From positions 310,001 through 374,000 of the forward strand of contig CAVOWL010000006.1 of the NCBI GenBank assembly GCA_963700105.1: a stretch of DNA of 64,000 bases, given 5' to 3'. This document shows, piece after piece, positions 27,267-35,217 of the stretch. The notes under the pieces are model-generated. The model was not told the origin of the DNA, did not search any database, and saw nothing but the letters and a program-made list of their open reading frames with translations. Numbering within the stretch: position 1 is the stretch's first letter; each line of letters begins with the position of its first letter. A program made the position numbers and the translations under genes. Source of the DNA: CAVUWL01 sp963700105. GTDB taxonomy: Bacteria > Actinomycetota > Thermoleophilia > Solirubrobacterales > 70-9.

Positions 27267-28070
27267 CTAACGCTTCTCCCTGGAGTGCCCGGCGGCAACC
27301 GCGGCGGCCGAGCGCTGCCCGGTTGCACCACTTTGGGCGCGCACCGCGACGCGGGGACTGAGCATGCCGAGGTGGGCGAGCGCCCGCTGGCGCCAGGGAG
27401 CGACGGCGCGCTCGACCAGATCACCCTCAATCGCCCTGATCACCGCCGCCGCCACCTGTTGGGGCGTGGCGGTCCCCAAGCCGGGTGGCGGCTTGGCGCC
27501 GGAGTCGGCAAACATCCCGGCATCGCGGATAAAGCCCGGCGAAACGAGCGAGACGCCGACCCCCCGCGAGCCCAGGTCAGAGCGCAAGGCGAGCGCAAAG
27601 CCGCGCAAGCCAAACTTGGTCGCGCTGTAGATCGAGCTGCGCGGGCTGGCGACCTTTCCCGACAGGGAGGAGACGAAGACGAGCTGGCCACCGCCACGCT
27701 CGATCATCGCCGGAAACAGCGCCTGGGCCAACAGCATCGGCGACTCCAGATTTACCCTCAGTGCCCGCCCCAGCTCAGCGGGGGTGAAATCGGCAAGCCA
27801 ACCCGCTCCCGGCAAGCCCGCATTGGCGATCAGGATGTCGACCGGGCCGGCCTCCTCGGCGAGCCGCTCGGCGGCCCCGGATTCGGCCAGGTCGGCGACC
27901 AGCGTGCGGTGCCCGCCGCCGGGCAGCTCCGCCGCCAGCGCCGCCAGCGCCGCGGCCCGTCGGGCGCTCAGCTCCAGGCTCACACCTCGCGCCGCCAGGG
28001 CATGGGCAATCGCTCGCCCGAGACCCCCCGTGGACCCGGTCAGCAGAGCTCTACGGCCGGCAAGTTCCAT
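27267..28070 (-). CDS. SDR-family oxidoreductase
   Basis: 267 residues. The start is set at the ATG at 28070 (MELAGRRALLTGSTGGLGRA), where the Rossmann fold begins; the frame continues upstream through the opposite-strand riboswitch, but that part is not protein-like. Classical SDR: TGSTGGLG (10-17), NAG, catalytic Ser in VSSLSGKVAS, YSATK Tyr/Lys. The C-terminal part has SLVSPGFI and a variable basic tail (GHSREKR). Probably acts on a lipid or ketone; substrate unknown. A 98-bp gap separates it from acnA. Confidence 0.85.
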   Translation of the reverse strand: MELAGRRALLTGSTGGLGRAIAHALAARGVSLELSARRAAALAALAAELPGGGHRTLVADLAESGAAERLAEEAGPVDILIANAGLPGAGWLADFTPAELGRALRVNLESPMLLAQALFPAMIERGGGQLVFVSSLSGKVASPRSSIYSATKFGLRGFALALRSDLGSRGVGVSLVSPGFIRDAGMFADSGAKPPPGLGTATPQQVAAAVIRAIEGDLVERAVAPWRQRALAHLGMLSPRVAVRAQSGATGQRSAAAVAAGHSREKR

Positions 28071-28200
28071 CCCAAAACCCAAGCTAGCAGCCGCTTGGCC
28101 GAGAGGATTTTCGGCTCCGACTCCGAAAGGCGAGGAATGTTTGCGTGCCATCAGCAGGCAGCCGGACGATCGTCTAGACTGCCGCCGTTCCAGATAACCG

Positions 28201-28330
28201 AAACGCCGAATCCCGAGCGCCCCGAGGCGCCACGGGAGCGGGGGAACCACGTTTTCGGGGCTAACCCACCTCAACGAGGCGGGGGCGCAGGCTCCTTTCG
28301 CGCCAGCCCGACAGCTAACCCCGTAGGCCG
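28201..28330 (+). promoter_or_regulatory. Cyclic-di-AMP riboswitch (ydaO/yuaA class)
   Basis: The 5' UTR of the NlpC/P60-like gene carries the conserved blocks of this riboswitch in order: CGCCGAATCCCGAG (about 28204), GGGAGCGGGGGAACCA (28234-28249), CGGGGCTAA (28257-28265), CGAGGCGGGGG (28275-28285), and the diagnostic 3' block CCCGACAGCTAACCCCGTAG (28307-28326) leading into a GAAGGAG ribosome binding site at 28333. The same element controls Rpf and NlpC/P60 hydrolases in many actinomycetes. A TAGACT -10-like box lies at 28175-28180. Binding of c-di-AMP would be expected to lower expression, as in other members of the class (established for the class, not shown here). Confidence 0.88.
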
Positions 28331-28345
28331 ACGAAGGAGATCGGT

Positions 28346-28909
28346 TTGCAGCCATATCCACACAAGCTCAAGCTCAAAGCAGGCTTAGTAGCAGGCGGCG
28401 CCCTGGCGGCGCTGGCGCTGGCGGCTCCAGCCGGTGCCTCGGCGGCCTGCACCACCGGTGGCCTGACGCCTGCGATGTTCGACGAATGCACCCCCACCGC
28501 CAAGGCGAAGCTGCTCGCCGATGGGGAACTGATTCCCCCCTCAACCGCGCCGCCCCGGGTCGTCTCGGTGATCAAAGCGGCAAACCAGATTCGCACCAAG
28601 CCCTACATCTGGGGAGGCGGTCACGCCAGCTGGTATGACAGCGGCTACGATTGCTCGGGTTCGGTCAGCTTCGCCCTTCATGGCGGCGGATTTCTCAATA
28701 GCCCGCTGCCCTCGGGCCCGTTGGAGAGCTGGGGGCTGCCGGGTCCGGGCCGCTGGATCACGGTCTATGCCAACGCCGGTCACGCCTACGCGGTGATCGC
28801 CGGGGTTCGCTGGGATACGGCCGGGGACGCCAGCGGCAGCGGTCCGCGCTGGCACAGCGAACTGCTCAATAACCAGGGCTTCGTCGCGCGCCACCCCGCC
28901 GGCTACTGA
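28346..28909 (+). CDS. Secreted NlpC/P60-like cell-wall hydrolase
   Basis: 187 residues from a TTG start with GAAGGAG 6 bases upstream. Signal peptide about 1-33 (HKLKLKAGLVAGG...PAGASA). The catalytic domain about 75-185 has the Cys103 nucleophile in YDCSGSVSFAL and His146 in GHAYAV, as in NlpC/P60 peptidases. A third polar residue probably lies in RWDTAGD or later. No LysM or SH3 wall-binding domain. Length fits the short actinobacterial form. It likely cleaves peptide stems of peptidoglycan. Its control by the upstream c-di-AMP riboswitch fits a role in cell-wall or osmotic homeostasis. Confidence 0.82.
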   Translation: MQPYPHKLKLKAGLVAGGALAALALAAPAGASAACTTGGLTPAMFDECTPTAKAKLLADGELIPPSTAPPRVVSVIKAANQIRTKPYIWGGGHASWYDSGYDCSGSVSFALHGGGFLNSPLPSGPLESWGLPGPGRWITVYANAGHAYAVIAGVRWDTAGDASGSGPRWHSELLNNQGFVARHPAGY

Positions 28910-28910
28910 G

Positions 28911-28946
28911 GCCAGCGCCGGCTCGCCAAGGCGGGACGGCGCTGGC
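28911..28946. terminator. Bidirectional terminator-like hairpin
   Basis: Perfect 9-bp stem GCCAGCGCC/GGCGCTGGC with an 18-base loop, centred in the 46-bp gap between the convergent genes ending at 28909 and 28956. No U-tract on either side. Confidence 0.5.
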
Positions 28947-28955
28947 GCCGAATCC

Positions 28956-30524
28956 CTAGAGCGGGATGTTGCCGTGCTTTCGCTTCGGCTGCGCAACGCG
29001 CTTTGACTGCAGCATGCGAAGGGCTCTGATCAGCTTTGGACGGGTTTCGCGCGGCTCGATCACGTCATCTATGTAGCCGCGCTCAGCGGCGGAATAGGGG
29101 TTGGCAAAGTGGGCCTTGTAGTCATCGATCAGCTTCTGGCGGCGCTGATCGGGTGTCGGCGAGGAGGCGATGTCTTTGCGATAGATGATGTTCACAGCGC
29201 CCTCGGGTCCCATCACGGCGATCTCGGCCGTGGGCCAGGCGACGTTGTAGTCGGCGAGCATGTGCTTTGAGTTCATCACGTCATAGGCCCCGCCGTAGGC
29301 CTTGCGGGTGACGACGGTGAGCTTTGGCACCGTAGCCTCGGTGAAGGCGTAGAGCAGCTTGGCGCCGTGGCGGATGATCCCGTTCCACTCCTGATCGGTG
29401 CCGGGCAAGAAACCGGGCACGTCGGTAAAGGTGATCAACGGCACGTTGTAGGCGTCGCAGGTGCGCACGAAGCGAGCAGCCTTCTCGGAGGCCTCGATGT
29501 CAAGTACCCCGGCGAGGTGGGCCGGCTGGTTGCCGACGATACCGACCGGGTAGCCGTCCAGGCGCGAGAAGCCGCAGACGATGTTCTTGGCGAAATGTTC
29601 GTGCACCTCGAAAAAATCCCCCTCATCGACTATGCGCGAGATCACCTCCCGCATGTCATAGGGCTTGGATGGATCGTCGGGGACGAGCGTGTCGAGCTCG
29701 GGGTCCTGGCGCTCGGGATCATCGCTTGGCTCAAAGCGCGGCGGGGCCTCGAGGTTGTTGGAGGGCAAAAAGCTGAGCAGGTAGCGAGCGTCTGAGAGGC
29801 AGCTCTCCTCATCCTCGGCGGCGAAATGGGCGACTCCGGATTTGGTGTTGTGGCTCATCGCCCCACCGAGCTCCTCGAATTCGACCTCCTCTCCGGTCAC
29901 CGTCTTGATCACCTCGGGCCCGGTTATGAACATGTGGGAGGTCTCCTTGACCATGAAGATGAAGTCGGTCATCGCCGGTGAATAGACGGCGCCGCCGGCG
30001 CAGGGTCCCATGATCAGGCTGATCTGGGGAATCACCCCCGAACACTTAACGTTGCGGACGAAGACGTCGCCGTAGGCACCGAGGGAGACGACCCCCTCCT
30101 GGATGCGGGCGCCGCCGGAATCGTTAATGCCGATCACCGGCGCCCCGACCTCGGCCGCCAGATCCATCACCTTGCACATCTTCTCGGCCATCACCTCGCC
30201 GAGGCTGCCGCCGAAGACGGTGAAGTCCTGGGAGAAGACGAACACGGTGCGACCTTCGATCGTGCCGTGGCCGGTCACCACCGCGTCCCCCCAGGGGCGG
30301 CGTTTTTGCATTTCGAAGTCATAGGTACGGTGGCGGACGAAAGTGTCGAGCTCCTCAAAGGAGCCGGGGTCAAGCAGCTTCTCAACCCGCTCGCGGGCGG
30401 TCAGCTTGCCCCTGGAGTGCTGCTTTTCGACCGCCTCAGCGGATGCCGAGTGGATCGCCTGCTCGCGCAGCTCGCGCAGATAGGCGAGCTTCTCCTCGTG
30501 GCTGACGGGGTTGCGCTCACGCAT
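28956..30524 (-). CDS. pccB: Acyl-CoA carboxylase beta subunit (propionyl-CoA carboxylase type)
   Basis: 522 residues, ATG start. Carboxyltransferase half of a biotin-dependent carboxylase: it moves CO2 from carboxy-biotin to propionyl-CoA, giving methylmalonyl-CoA. N-terminal domain with RGKLTARERVEKLLDPGSFEE, GGSLGEVMAEKMCKVMD, NDSGGARIQEGV and GPCAGGAVYSPA; C-terminal domain with DVPGFLPGTDQE and RKAYGGAYDVMNSK; the C terminus KRKHGNIPL is the standard ending for the PccB group. Asp at the position in FTDVPGFLPG fits the propionyl rather than acetyl class. The alpha subunit is not in the window. A small gene and the mutase large subunit lie directly upstream. Confidence 0.93.
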   Translation of the reverse strand: MRERNPVSHEEKLAYLRELREQAIHSASAEAVEKQHSRGKLTARERVEKLLDPGSFEELDTFVRHRTYDFEMQKRRPWGDAVVTGHGTIEGRTVFVFSQDFTVFGGSLGEVMAEKMCKVMDLAAEVGAPVIGINDSGGARIQEGVVSLGAYGDVFVRNVKCSGVIPQISLIMGPCAGGAVYSPAMTDFIFMVKETSHMFITGPEVIKTVTGEEVEFEELGGAMSHNTKSGVAHFAAEDEESCLSDARYLLSFLPSNNLEAPPRFEPSDDPERQDPELDTLVPDDPSKPYDMREVISRIVDEGDFFEVHEHFAKNIVCGFSRLDGYPVGIVGNQPAHLAGVLDIEASEKAARFVRTCDAYNVPLITFTDVPGFLPGTDQEWNGIIRHGAKLLYAFTEATVPKLTVVTRKAYGGAYDVMNSKHMLADYNVAWPTAEIAVMGPEGAVNIIYRKDIASSPTPDQRRQKLIDDYKAHFANPYSAAERGYIDDVIEPRETRPKLIRALRMLQSKRVAQPKRKHGNIPL

Positions 30525-30551
30525 TGGGCGCAGCAGTCTATGCCGAGCGGC

Positions 30552-30776
30552 TCAGGTGCCGCCGAACGGCTGCTTGTGAGGCTGGGCAAGCTGATCGAGG
30601 AGGCGCTCGAGGTCCTCCTCGCTGAGCCCGAGGTGATCGGCGGCGCGGATCTGCACCCGAGTCCCAAAGCCCTTCTCGGCCATGCTCACCTCGAGCTGGC
30701 GCAGCTGCTGCGCGGCGGCGATCAGCTCGACCAGCTCCGGCTCTGACTTCACCAGGGTTCTCGAAACCTCGATCAT
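30552..30776 (-). CDS. Small protein between mutase and carboxylase genes
   Basis: 74 residues from the ATG at 30776; a GTG at 30794 with a weak GAGG is an alternative. The beginning MIEVSRTLVKSEPELVELI and the later EKGFGTRVQIRA look like the first strand/helix and a later strand of a SRPBCC (START-like) domain with the middle missing. A second reading is a very short acyl-CoA carboxylase epsilon-like peptide, which would fit the location (27 bp before pccB), but the epsilon motifs are not clear. The C-terminal half is helical and acidic (LGLSEEDLERLLDQLAQ). Function unknown. Confidence 0.5.
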   Translation of the reverse strand: MIEVSRTLVKSEPELVELIAAAQQLRQLEVSMAEKGFGTRVQIRAADHLGLSEEDLERLLDQLAQPHKQPFGGT

Positions 30777-30845
30777 GGCTGCGGCTTCAACCACCGTCGC
30801 CTCGATCCTGCTGCCTTACGAAGCTGGGCGAGACCGTTCAGCGGC

Positions 30846-32498
30846 TCAGAAGAATGCCCCGCCCTGGTATTCGCCGAAGACCTCACGCATGGCTCTGCAG
30901 ACCTCCCCGATCGAAGCGCTGGCGGCGAGCGCGGTGCGGATCGGGTGCAGGAGGTTGCCGTCCCCGCGGGCGACCTCACCGAGCGCCTCGAGGCTGCGCG
31001 CCACGGCGGCCTGATCGCGGGACTCCTTGAAGGCCCGGAGGCGGGCGAGCTGGCGTCGCTCGGACTCCGGATCGACCCGCAGGATGTCGACATCATCGAT
31101 CTGATCGGTGACGTACTTGTTGACGCCGACCACAATGTCTTGGCCGCTGCGGTAGCGCTCGTGATAGGAGAGCGCTGACTCCTCGATCTCGCGCTGCATG
31201 AACTCCAGCGCCTTAACCGAGCCGCCCAGCTCTGCCACCTTGTCGATCAGCTCCCAGGCACGGGCCTCGATCTCATCGGTCAGAGACTCGACGAAATAGG
31301 AGCCGGCGAAGGGATCCACCGTGTCGGCGACGCCGGACTCGTGGGCAAGCACCTGCTGGGTGCGCAGGGCGATCCGCGCCGAGCGCTCGGTCGGCAGCGC
31401 CAGCGCCTCGTCAAATCCATTCGTGTGCAGCGACTGCGTACCGCCGCTGACCGCGGCAAATCCCTGCAGGGCGACCCGGATGATGTTCACCTCGGGTTGT
31501 TGGGCCTGCAGGGTGACACCCCCCGTCTGGGTGTGGAAGCGGATCTTCATCGAGTTGGGGTCCTCGGCCCCGAATCGCTCCTTGACGATCTCTGCCCACA
31601 TTCGCCGCACCGCTCGAAACTTGGCGATCTCCTGAAAGACGTTGTTGTGGCAGTTAAAAAAGAAGGCCAGCCGCGGCGCGAACTGGTCAATCTTTAGGCC
31701 GCGGTCGAGCGCCGCCTCGACGTAGGCGATCGCGTTTGAGAGGGTGAACGCGACCTCCTGGACCGCCGAGCAACCCTTCTCGCGGATGTGGTAGCCCGAG
31801 ATCGAGATCGTGTTCCACTTCGGAACCCGCTCGCGGCAGTACTCAAAGATGTCGGTGGTCAGCCTCATCGTCGGCTCGGGCGGGTAGATGTAGTTGCCCC
31901 TCGCCATGTACTCCTTCAGCACGTCGTTTTGCACCGTGCCGCGGAGCTCTTGGGAGTCAACGCCTTGCTCCTCAGCGACCAGCTCATAGAGCAAGAGCAA
32001 GATCGCCGCCGGGGCGTTGATCGTCATCGAGGTGGAGACGCTGTCAAGGGGGATCTCGGCGAAGCAGATCCGCATGTCCTCGATCGTGTCGATCGGAACT
32101 CCGGTGCGGCCGACCTCACCACGGCAGAGCGGGTCATCGGAATCCCGGCCGAGCTGGGTCGGCAGGTCAAAGGCCATCGAGAGGCCGGTCGAACCGTGGG
32201 CAATCAGGTAGCGGTAGCGCTCGTTTGTGTCCTCGGGAGAGGCGAAGCCGGCGTACTGGCGCATTGTCCAGAGTCGATCGCGATACATCCCGGCGTGGAT
32301 GCCGCGGGTAAACGGCGCCGAGCCGGGCTCACCGAGGCGCTCGGCCAGGTCGGGAGCAACGTCACCCTCCTCATAGAGGACCTTGATCTCGATTCCGGAG
32401 TCGGTGAAAACGCGCGGGTCATCTGCTCCCACCAGCGGCGCGATCGTGCGGGGGAGGTCCTCCGCCTCCTCGCCAGGCCTATCGGTCTCAGTTGCCAT
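30846..32498 (-). CDS. Methylmalonyl-CoA mutase large subunit, without B12-binding domain
   Basis: 550 residues from the ATG at 32498. TIM-barrel mutase domain: TMRQYAGFASPEDTNERYRY, AFDLPTQLGRDSDDP, PEPTMRLTTD, ISGYHIREKG (catalytic His), FNCHNNVFQE, QTGGVTLQAQQPEVNI and GTQSLHTNGFDEAL. The Tyr in RQYAGF and the Arg in PTMRLT are the residues that favour methylmalonyl-CoA; isobutyryl-CoA mutases have Phe and Gln there. The chain ends without the DxHxxG cobalamin domain, so a separate small subunit is required and is not in this window. Together with PccB downstream and the epimerase at 60.4 kb it forms the propionyl-CoA to succinyl-CoA route. Confidence 0.92.
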   Translation of the reverse strand: MATETDRPGEEAEDLPRTIAPLVGADDPRVFTDSGIEIKVLYEEGDVAPDLAERLGEPGSAPFTRGIHAGMYRDRLWTMRQYAGFASPEDTNERYRYLIAHGSTGLSMAFDLPTQLGRDSDDPLCRGEVGRTGVPIDTIEDMRICFAEIPLDSVSTSMTINAPAAILLLLYELVAEEQGVDSQELRGTVQNDVLKEYMARGNYIYPPEPTMRLTTDIFEYCRERVPKWNTISISGYHIREKGCSAVQEVAFTLSNAIAYVEAALDRGLKIDQFAPRLAFFFNCHNNVFQEIAKFRAVRRMWAEIVKERFGAEDPNSMKIRFHTQTGGVTLQAQQPEVNIIRVALQGFAAVSGGTQSLHTNGFDEALALPTERSARIALRTQQVLAHESGVADTVDPFAGSYFVESLTDEIEARAWELIDKVAELGGSVKALEFMQREIEESALSYHERYRSGQDIVVGVNKYVTDQIDDVDILRVDPESERRQLARLRAFKESRDQAAVARSLEALGEVARGDGNLLHPIRTALAASASIGEVCRAMREVFGEYQGGAFF

Positions 32499-32600
32499 CC
32501 CCGCCAGGATATTGCGCCGCGGGCGGCGCCGGGCAAACGAGCTCTGAGCGGCGGGCATTCCGCCATTTATCCTCGCGCTGCGGCGCCCGCAGCCCCCCAC

Positions 32601-33548
32601 CTACTGCGAGGTGCCGACCAGACGCTCGATCCCGCTCTGCTCGATCGTCTTTTGCAGGCCCTCGCGCAGGGTGATCTGGGGGCGCCAGCCCAAGAGCTCG
32701 GAGGCTCGAGTGATGTCGGGGCGGCGCTGCTGTGGGTCATCGACGGGGAGCGGTTCATAGACCAGCTCGGAGCGAGAATCGGTTACATCGATCACGGTCT
32801 CTGCCAACTCAAGCAGCGTGAACTCGTCGGGATTACCGATATTTACCGGCGTGTGAGCGTCGGATTCGGCGAGCCCGATGATGCCGGCGATCAGGTCATC
32901 GACGTAGCAGAAGCTGCGGGTCTGGCTGCCGTCGCCAAAGACCGTCAGCGGTCGGTCCTGAAGCGCCTGGCGCAGGAATGTGGGAATGGCGCGCCCGTCG
33001 TGGGGCCTCATCCGCGGGCCGTAGGTGTTGAAGATCCGAACGATCGCCGTATCGACCCCCTGCTGGCGGTGGTAGGCCATCGTCAGCGCCTCCGCGTAGC
33101 GCTTGGCCTCGTCATAGACCCCGCGCGGGCCGATCGGGTTGACGTGGCCCCAGTACTCCTCGGTCTGGGGGTGCACCTGTGGGTCCCCATAGACCTCGCT
33201 GGTCGAGGCGATCACAAAGCGGGCGCGCTTGAACTTGGCCAAGCCGAGCATGTGGTGGGTTCCGTAGGAGCCGACCCGGAGGGTGTGCAGCGGCAGCCGC
33301 AGGTAATCGATCGGGCTCGCCGGGGAGGCGAGGTGGTAGACGAAGTCAACCTCCTCGCCGACATCGACGTACTCGGTGATATCAAGGTGGCGAAACTCAA
33401 ACGCCGAATCGCGGATGTGATCGATGTTTTGCAGCGAACCGGTCTCGAGGTTGTCGAGACAGATCACCCGATTTCCGGCTCCGAGCAGCCGCTCGCAGAG
33501 GTGAGAGCCGAGGAAGCCGGCGCCGCCGGTGACCACACAGGTGCTCAT
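32601..33548 (-). CDS. UDP-glucuronate decarboxylase-like NAD-dependent sugar epimerase
   Basis: 315 residues from the ATG at 33548. Extended SDR with GGAGFLGSH (8-16), Tyr145/Lys149 (YDEAKRYAEAL) and STSEVYGDPQVHPQTE, the pattern of UDP-xylose synthases, followed by FNTYGPRMRPHDGRAIP. It would convert UDP-glucuronate to UDP-xylose (or 4-keto-arabinose) for surface polysaccharide. UDP-glucose 4-epimerase or dTDP-glucose dehydratase are less likely because HP(Q)TEEYWGHVNP is the UXS form. No glycosyltransferase is adjacent, so its polymer is unknown. 102 bp upstream of the mutase start. Confidence 0.88.
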   Translation of the reverse strand: MSTCVVTGGAGFLGSHLCERLLGAGNRVICLDNLETGSLQNIDHIRDSAFEFRHLDITEYVDVGEEVDFVYHLASPASPIDYLRLPLHTLRVGSYGTHHMLGLAKFKRARFVIASTSEVYGDPQVHPQTEEYWGHVNPIGPRGVYDEAKRYAEALTMAYHRQQGVDTAIVRIFNTYGPRMRPHDGRAIPTFLRQALQDRPLTVFGDGSQTRSFCYVDDLIAGIIGLAESDAHTPVNIGNPDEFTLLELAETVIDVTDSRSELVYEPLPVDDPQQRRPDITRASELLGWRPQITLREGLQKTIEQSGIERLVGTSQ

Positions 33549-33666
33549 CGCGCCCGCCACGATAGCTGGGTTCGGCTTGCCTCAGGGCGACGGCGGCGAG
33601 ACCTTGCCCGCGCCGCGCAGCTCTCGGGCCTCCGAGTCGCTGAACAGCGCGGGCAGCGAGTCGCCC

Positions 33667-34191
33667 CTAGCGCAGAGTGGAGAACTGGTCGGTGACCTGG
33701 TCGACCAGGTCCTGGGCGCGGTTACTTTGCTCATCGACTGCCTTGCGCACCCGCTGCTCGACCTCATCGCGGTTTCGGCGCAGCGTTTTCTCGACCGTGC
33801 GCTGACGTTTGCGCGCCTCGCGCTCGACCCGGCCCCGGGTCCTTTTGACCTCGCTGGTGGCCTTGCGACGGGCACTGGCGCCCCGCCGCTCGCTGCGCTT
33901 TAGCGATTTGCGCAGCTGGGCGCGGTAGGACTTCAGCTGTTTTTCGGCGGCGCCGCGACCGGTGAAGGGCTCGACCAGATCAGAGATGCGATCGGTGACC
34001 TCCAGCACAGCGCCGATCGGAATGTCAACGACGCTCTCTGCAACGGACTGCACCTGGCTTTTGGCGGGGGCAGCTGCTTTGGCAGTGCGCCCGGCCGAAC
34101 TGGCCGTCCGTTTGGTGTTGGTGGCGGTGCGCTTGGACTGGGTTTTTGCGCTCGCTTTTGCGGGTTTGTGGTTGTTTTTCTCGGTTGCCAT
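33667..34191 (-). CDS. Histone-H1-like basic protein under LexA control
   Basis: 174 residues, ATG start. Residues 1-48 are a Lys/Ala/Thr/Ser tail (KKxxA-type, e.g. KPAKASAKTQSKRTATNTKR), similar to the DNA-binding tails of bacterial H1-like and HU-fusion proteins. Residues 50-80 form a hydrophobic/amphipathic stretch (VVDIPIGAVLEVTDRISDLVEP), and residues 85-165 form a long Arg/Lys/Glu coiled-coil-like helix (RKATSEVKRTRGRVEREARK). No enzyme motif. The promoter carries two LexA boxes, so it should be induced by DNA damage. Likely a nucleoid-associated or DNA-protecting protein (inference). The central segment resembles envelope-tethered small proteins, so a membrane link cannot be excluded. 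Confidence 0.75.
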   Translation of the reverse strand: MATEKNNHKPAKASAKTQSKRTATNTKRTASSAGRTAKAAAPAKSQVQSVAESVVDIPIGAVLEVTDRISDLVEPFTGRGAAEKQLKSYRAQLRKSLKRSERRGASARRKATSEVKRTRGRVEREARKRQRTVEKTLRRNRDEVEQRVRKAVDEQSNRAQDLVDQVTDQFSTLR

Positions 34192-34244
34192 GAAAGTCGG
34201 ATCCCTTCAATCGTTCGACATTTGCCTGCCCTCGGGTGTTCGCG

Positions 34245-34281
34245 AGTCTAGCGAACATATGTTCTTAGCGAACACACGTTC
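34245..34281 (-). promoter_or_regulatory. Tandem LexA (SOS) boxes in the promoter of the H1-like gene
   Basis: Two GAAC-N4-GTTC sites: CGAACATATGTTCT (34252-34265) and CGAACACACGTTCT (34269-34282), each 13/14 to the Gram-positive consensus CGAACRNRYGTTYG. On the minus strand a TAGACT -10 box occupies 34250-34245 and the -35 position falls at about 34273-34268, so the first box fills the spacer and the second covers the -35. LexA binding would block the polymerase. A further GTTCGC/GCGAAC inverted repeat spans 34238-34256. Confidence 0.85.
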
Positions 34282-34346
34282 TAAAACCGGAGCGGGTGTT
34301 TGGTTACAGCCCGATTTTGGTTAGAGCCCGATTTTCGGGTCGCGGC

Positions 34347-35183
34347 TCAGGGCTTTGCCGGATCCTGGGCTTCGCGCAGGAGGGCGAGGGAGCGATCGCC
34401 GGCGGCGGCGATGATCGGGTAGCGAGCCTCAAGCCCAAGCTCTGCCTGCTCAAGCGCCAGGTCGCCAAAGGCGACCCGGCCACCCGCCTCACGAACGATC
34501 AGCTGCGCCGCCGCCGCATCGACCGAGCGGCAGGGGCGCAGGCTGAGCATCGCGTCAAAGCGAGCTGCTCCCACGTAGGCCGCGCTGATCGCGATTGAGC
34601 CGACCACCCGGAGCCGGTAGACCCTGTCGATCAGCGCTCCGAGCAACGCCAGCGAGCGCTCCGGCTCCGCCGACTCCAGACCCAAAAGCTCTGGGCGCTC
34701 GCGGTCGGGGCCAACCGCCAGTGAGCGCCCATCGAGCCTCGCGCCCACCCCGCGCCGCGCCACGAACTCCTCCCCCGCCCCGAAATCGTAGACGTAGGCG
34801 AACTCGACATCTGCCATCGATGAGCCCGAGGCGACGGCGATGCTGAGGCTGTGAGAGGGGAGGGTGCGGCGCGCGTTGAGGGAACCATCGATCGGGTCGA
34901 TCACCACCCGTGCCGCGCCACCGGAGCCGAAGCTGAGCTCGCCGCGCTCCTCAGAGACCGCCACGAAGGAGGCGCCCTGGTGGCCCAGCGCGTCCAGCTC
35001 GGCGAAGACGGCGTCCTCGCAGCGGCGGTCGATCGCAAGGGTGCGATCGCCGCCCTTGCCCACGCCCTCATATACCGTGCGCTCCTCGATACCGGGGACC
35101 GAGGCGAAGATCTGGCGCTGGGCAATAACCAGGCGCCGGCAGATTCCCAGCCAGTCTGCGGTAAAAACGTCCATCCGGGCCAT
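34347..35183 (-). CDS. Inositol monophosphatase-family phosphatase
   Basis: 278 residues from the ATG at 35183, three codons before another ATG (35174). Earlier in-frame starts run into the divergent helicase gene. Metal-binding motifs: AVSEERGEL (Glu), VVIDPIDGSLNARR (Asp-Pro-Ile-Asp-Gly-Ser), and RSVDAAAAQLIVREAGG, where the usual Trp-Asp pair is Val-Asp. It would hydrolyse a sugar or inositol phosphate (myo-inositol-1-phosphate, histidinol phosphate or fructose-1,6-bisphosphate are options). Intact catalytic residues; substrate unresolved. Divergent from the helicase-nuclease with a 34-bp gap. Confidence 0.85.
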   Translation of the reverse strand: MARMDVFTADWLGICRRLVIAQRQIFASVPGIEERTVYEGVGKGGDRTLAIDRRCEDAVFAELDALGHQGASFVAVSEERGELSFGSGGAARVVIDPIDGSLNARRTLPSHSLSIAVASGSSMADVEFAYVYDFGAGEEFVARRGVGARLDGRSLAVGPDRERPELLGLESAEPERSLALLGALIDRVYRLRVVGSIAISAAYVGAARFDAMLSLRPCRSVDAAAAQLIVREAGGRVAFGDLALEQAELGLEARYPIIAAAGDRSLALLREAQDPAKP

Positions 35184-35217
35184 CCTAAGCAGGGCGCGCA
35201 CTCGGTAGCGTTGGGCC

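Noticed and set aside
31788..33695. Long open frame on the plus strand opposite the mutase and UXS genes
   Set aside because: It mirrors two well-supported minus-strand genes with complete active sites; codons of the opposite strand in GC-rich DNA keep antisense frames open. No ribosome binding site or domain.
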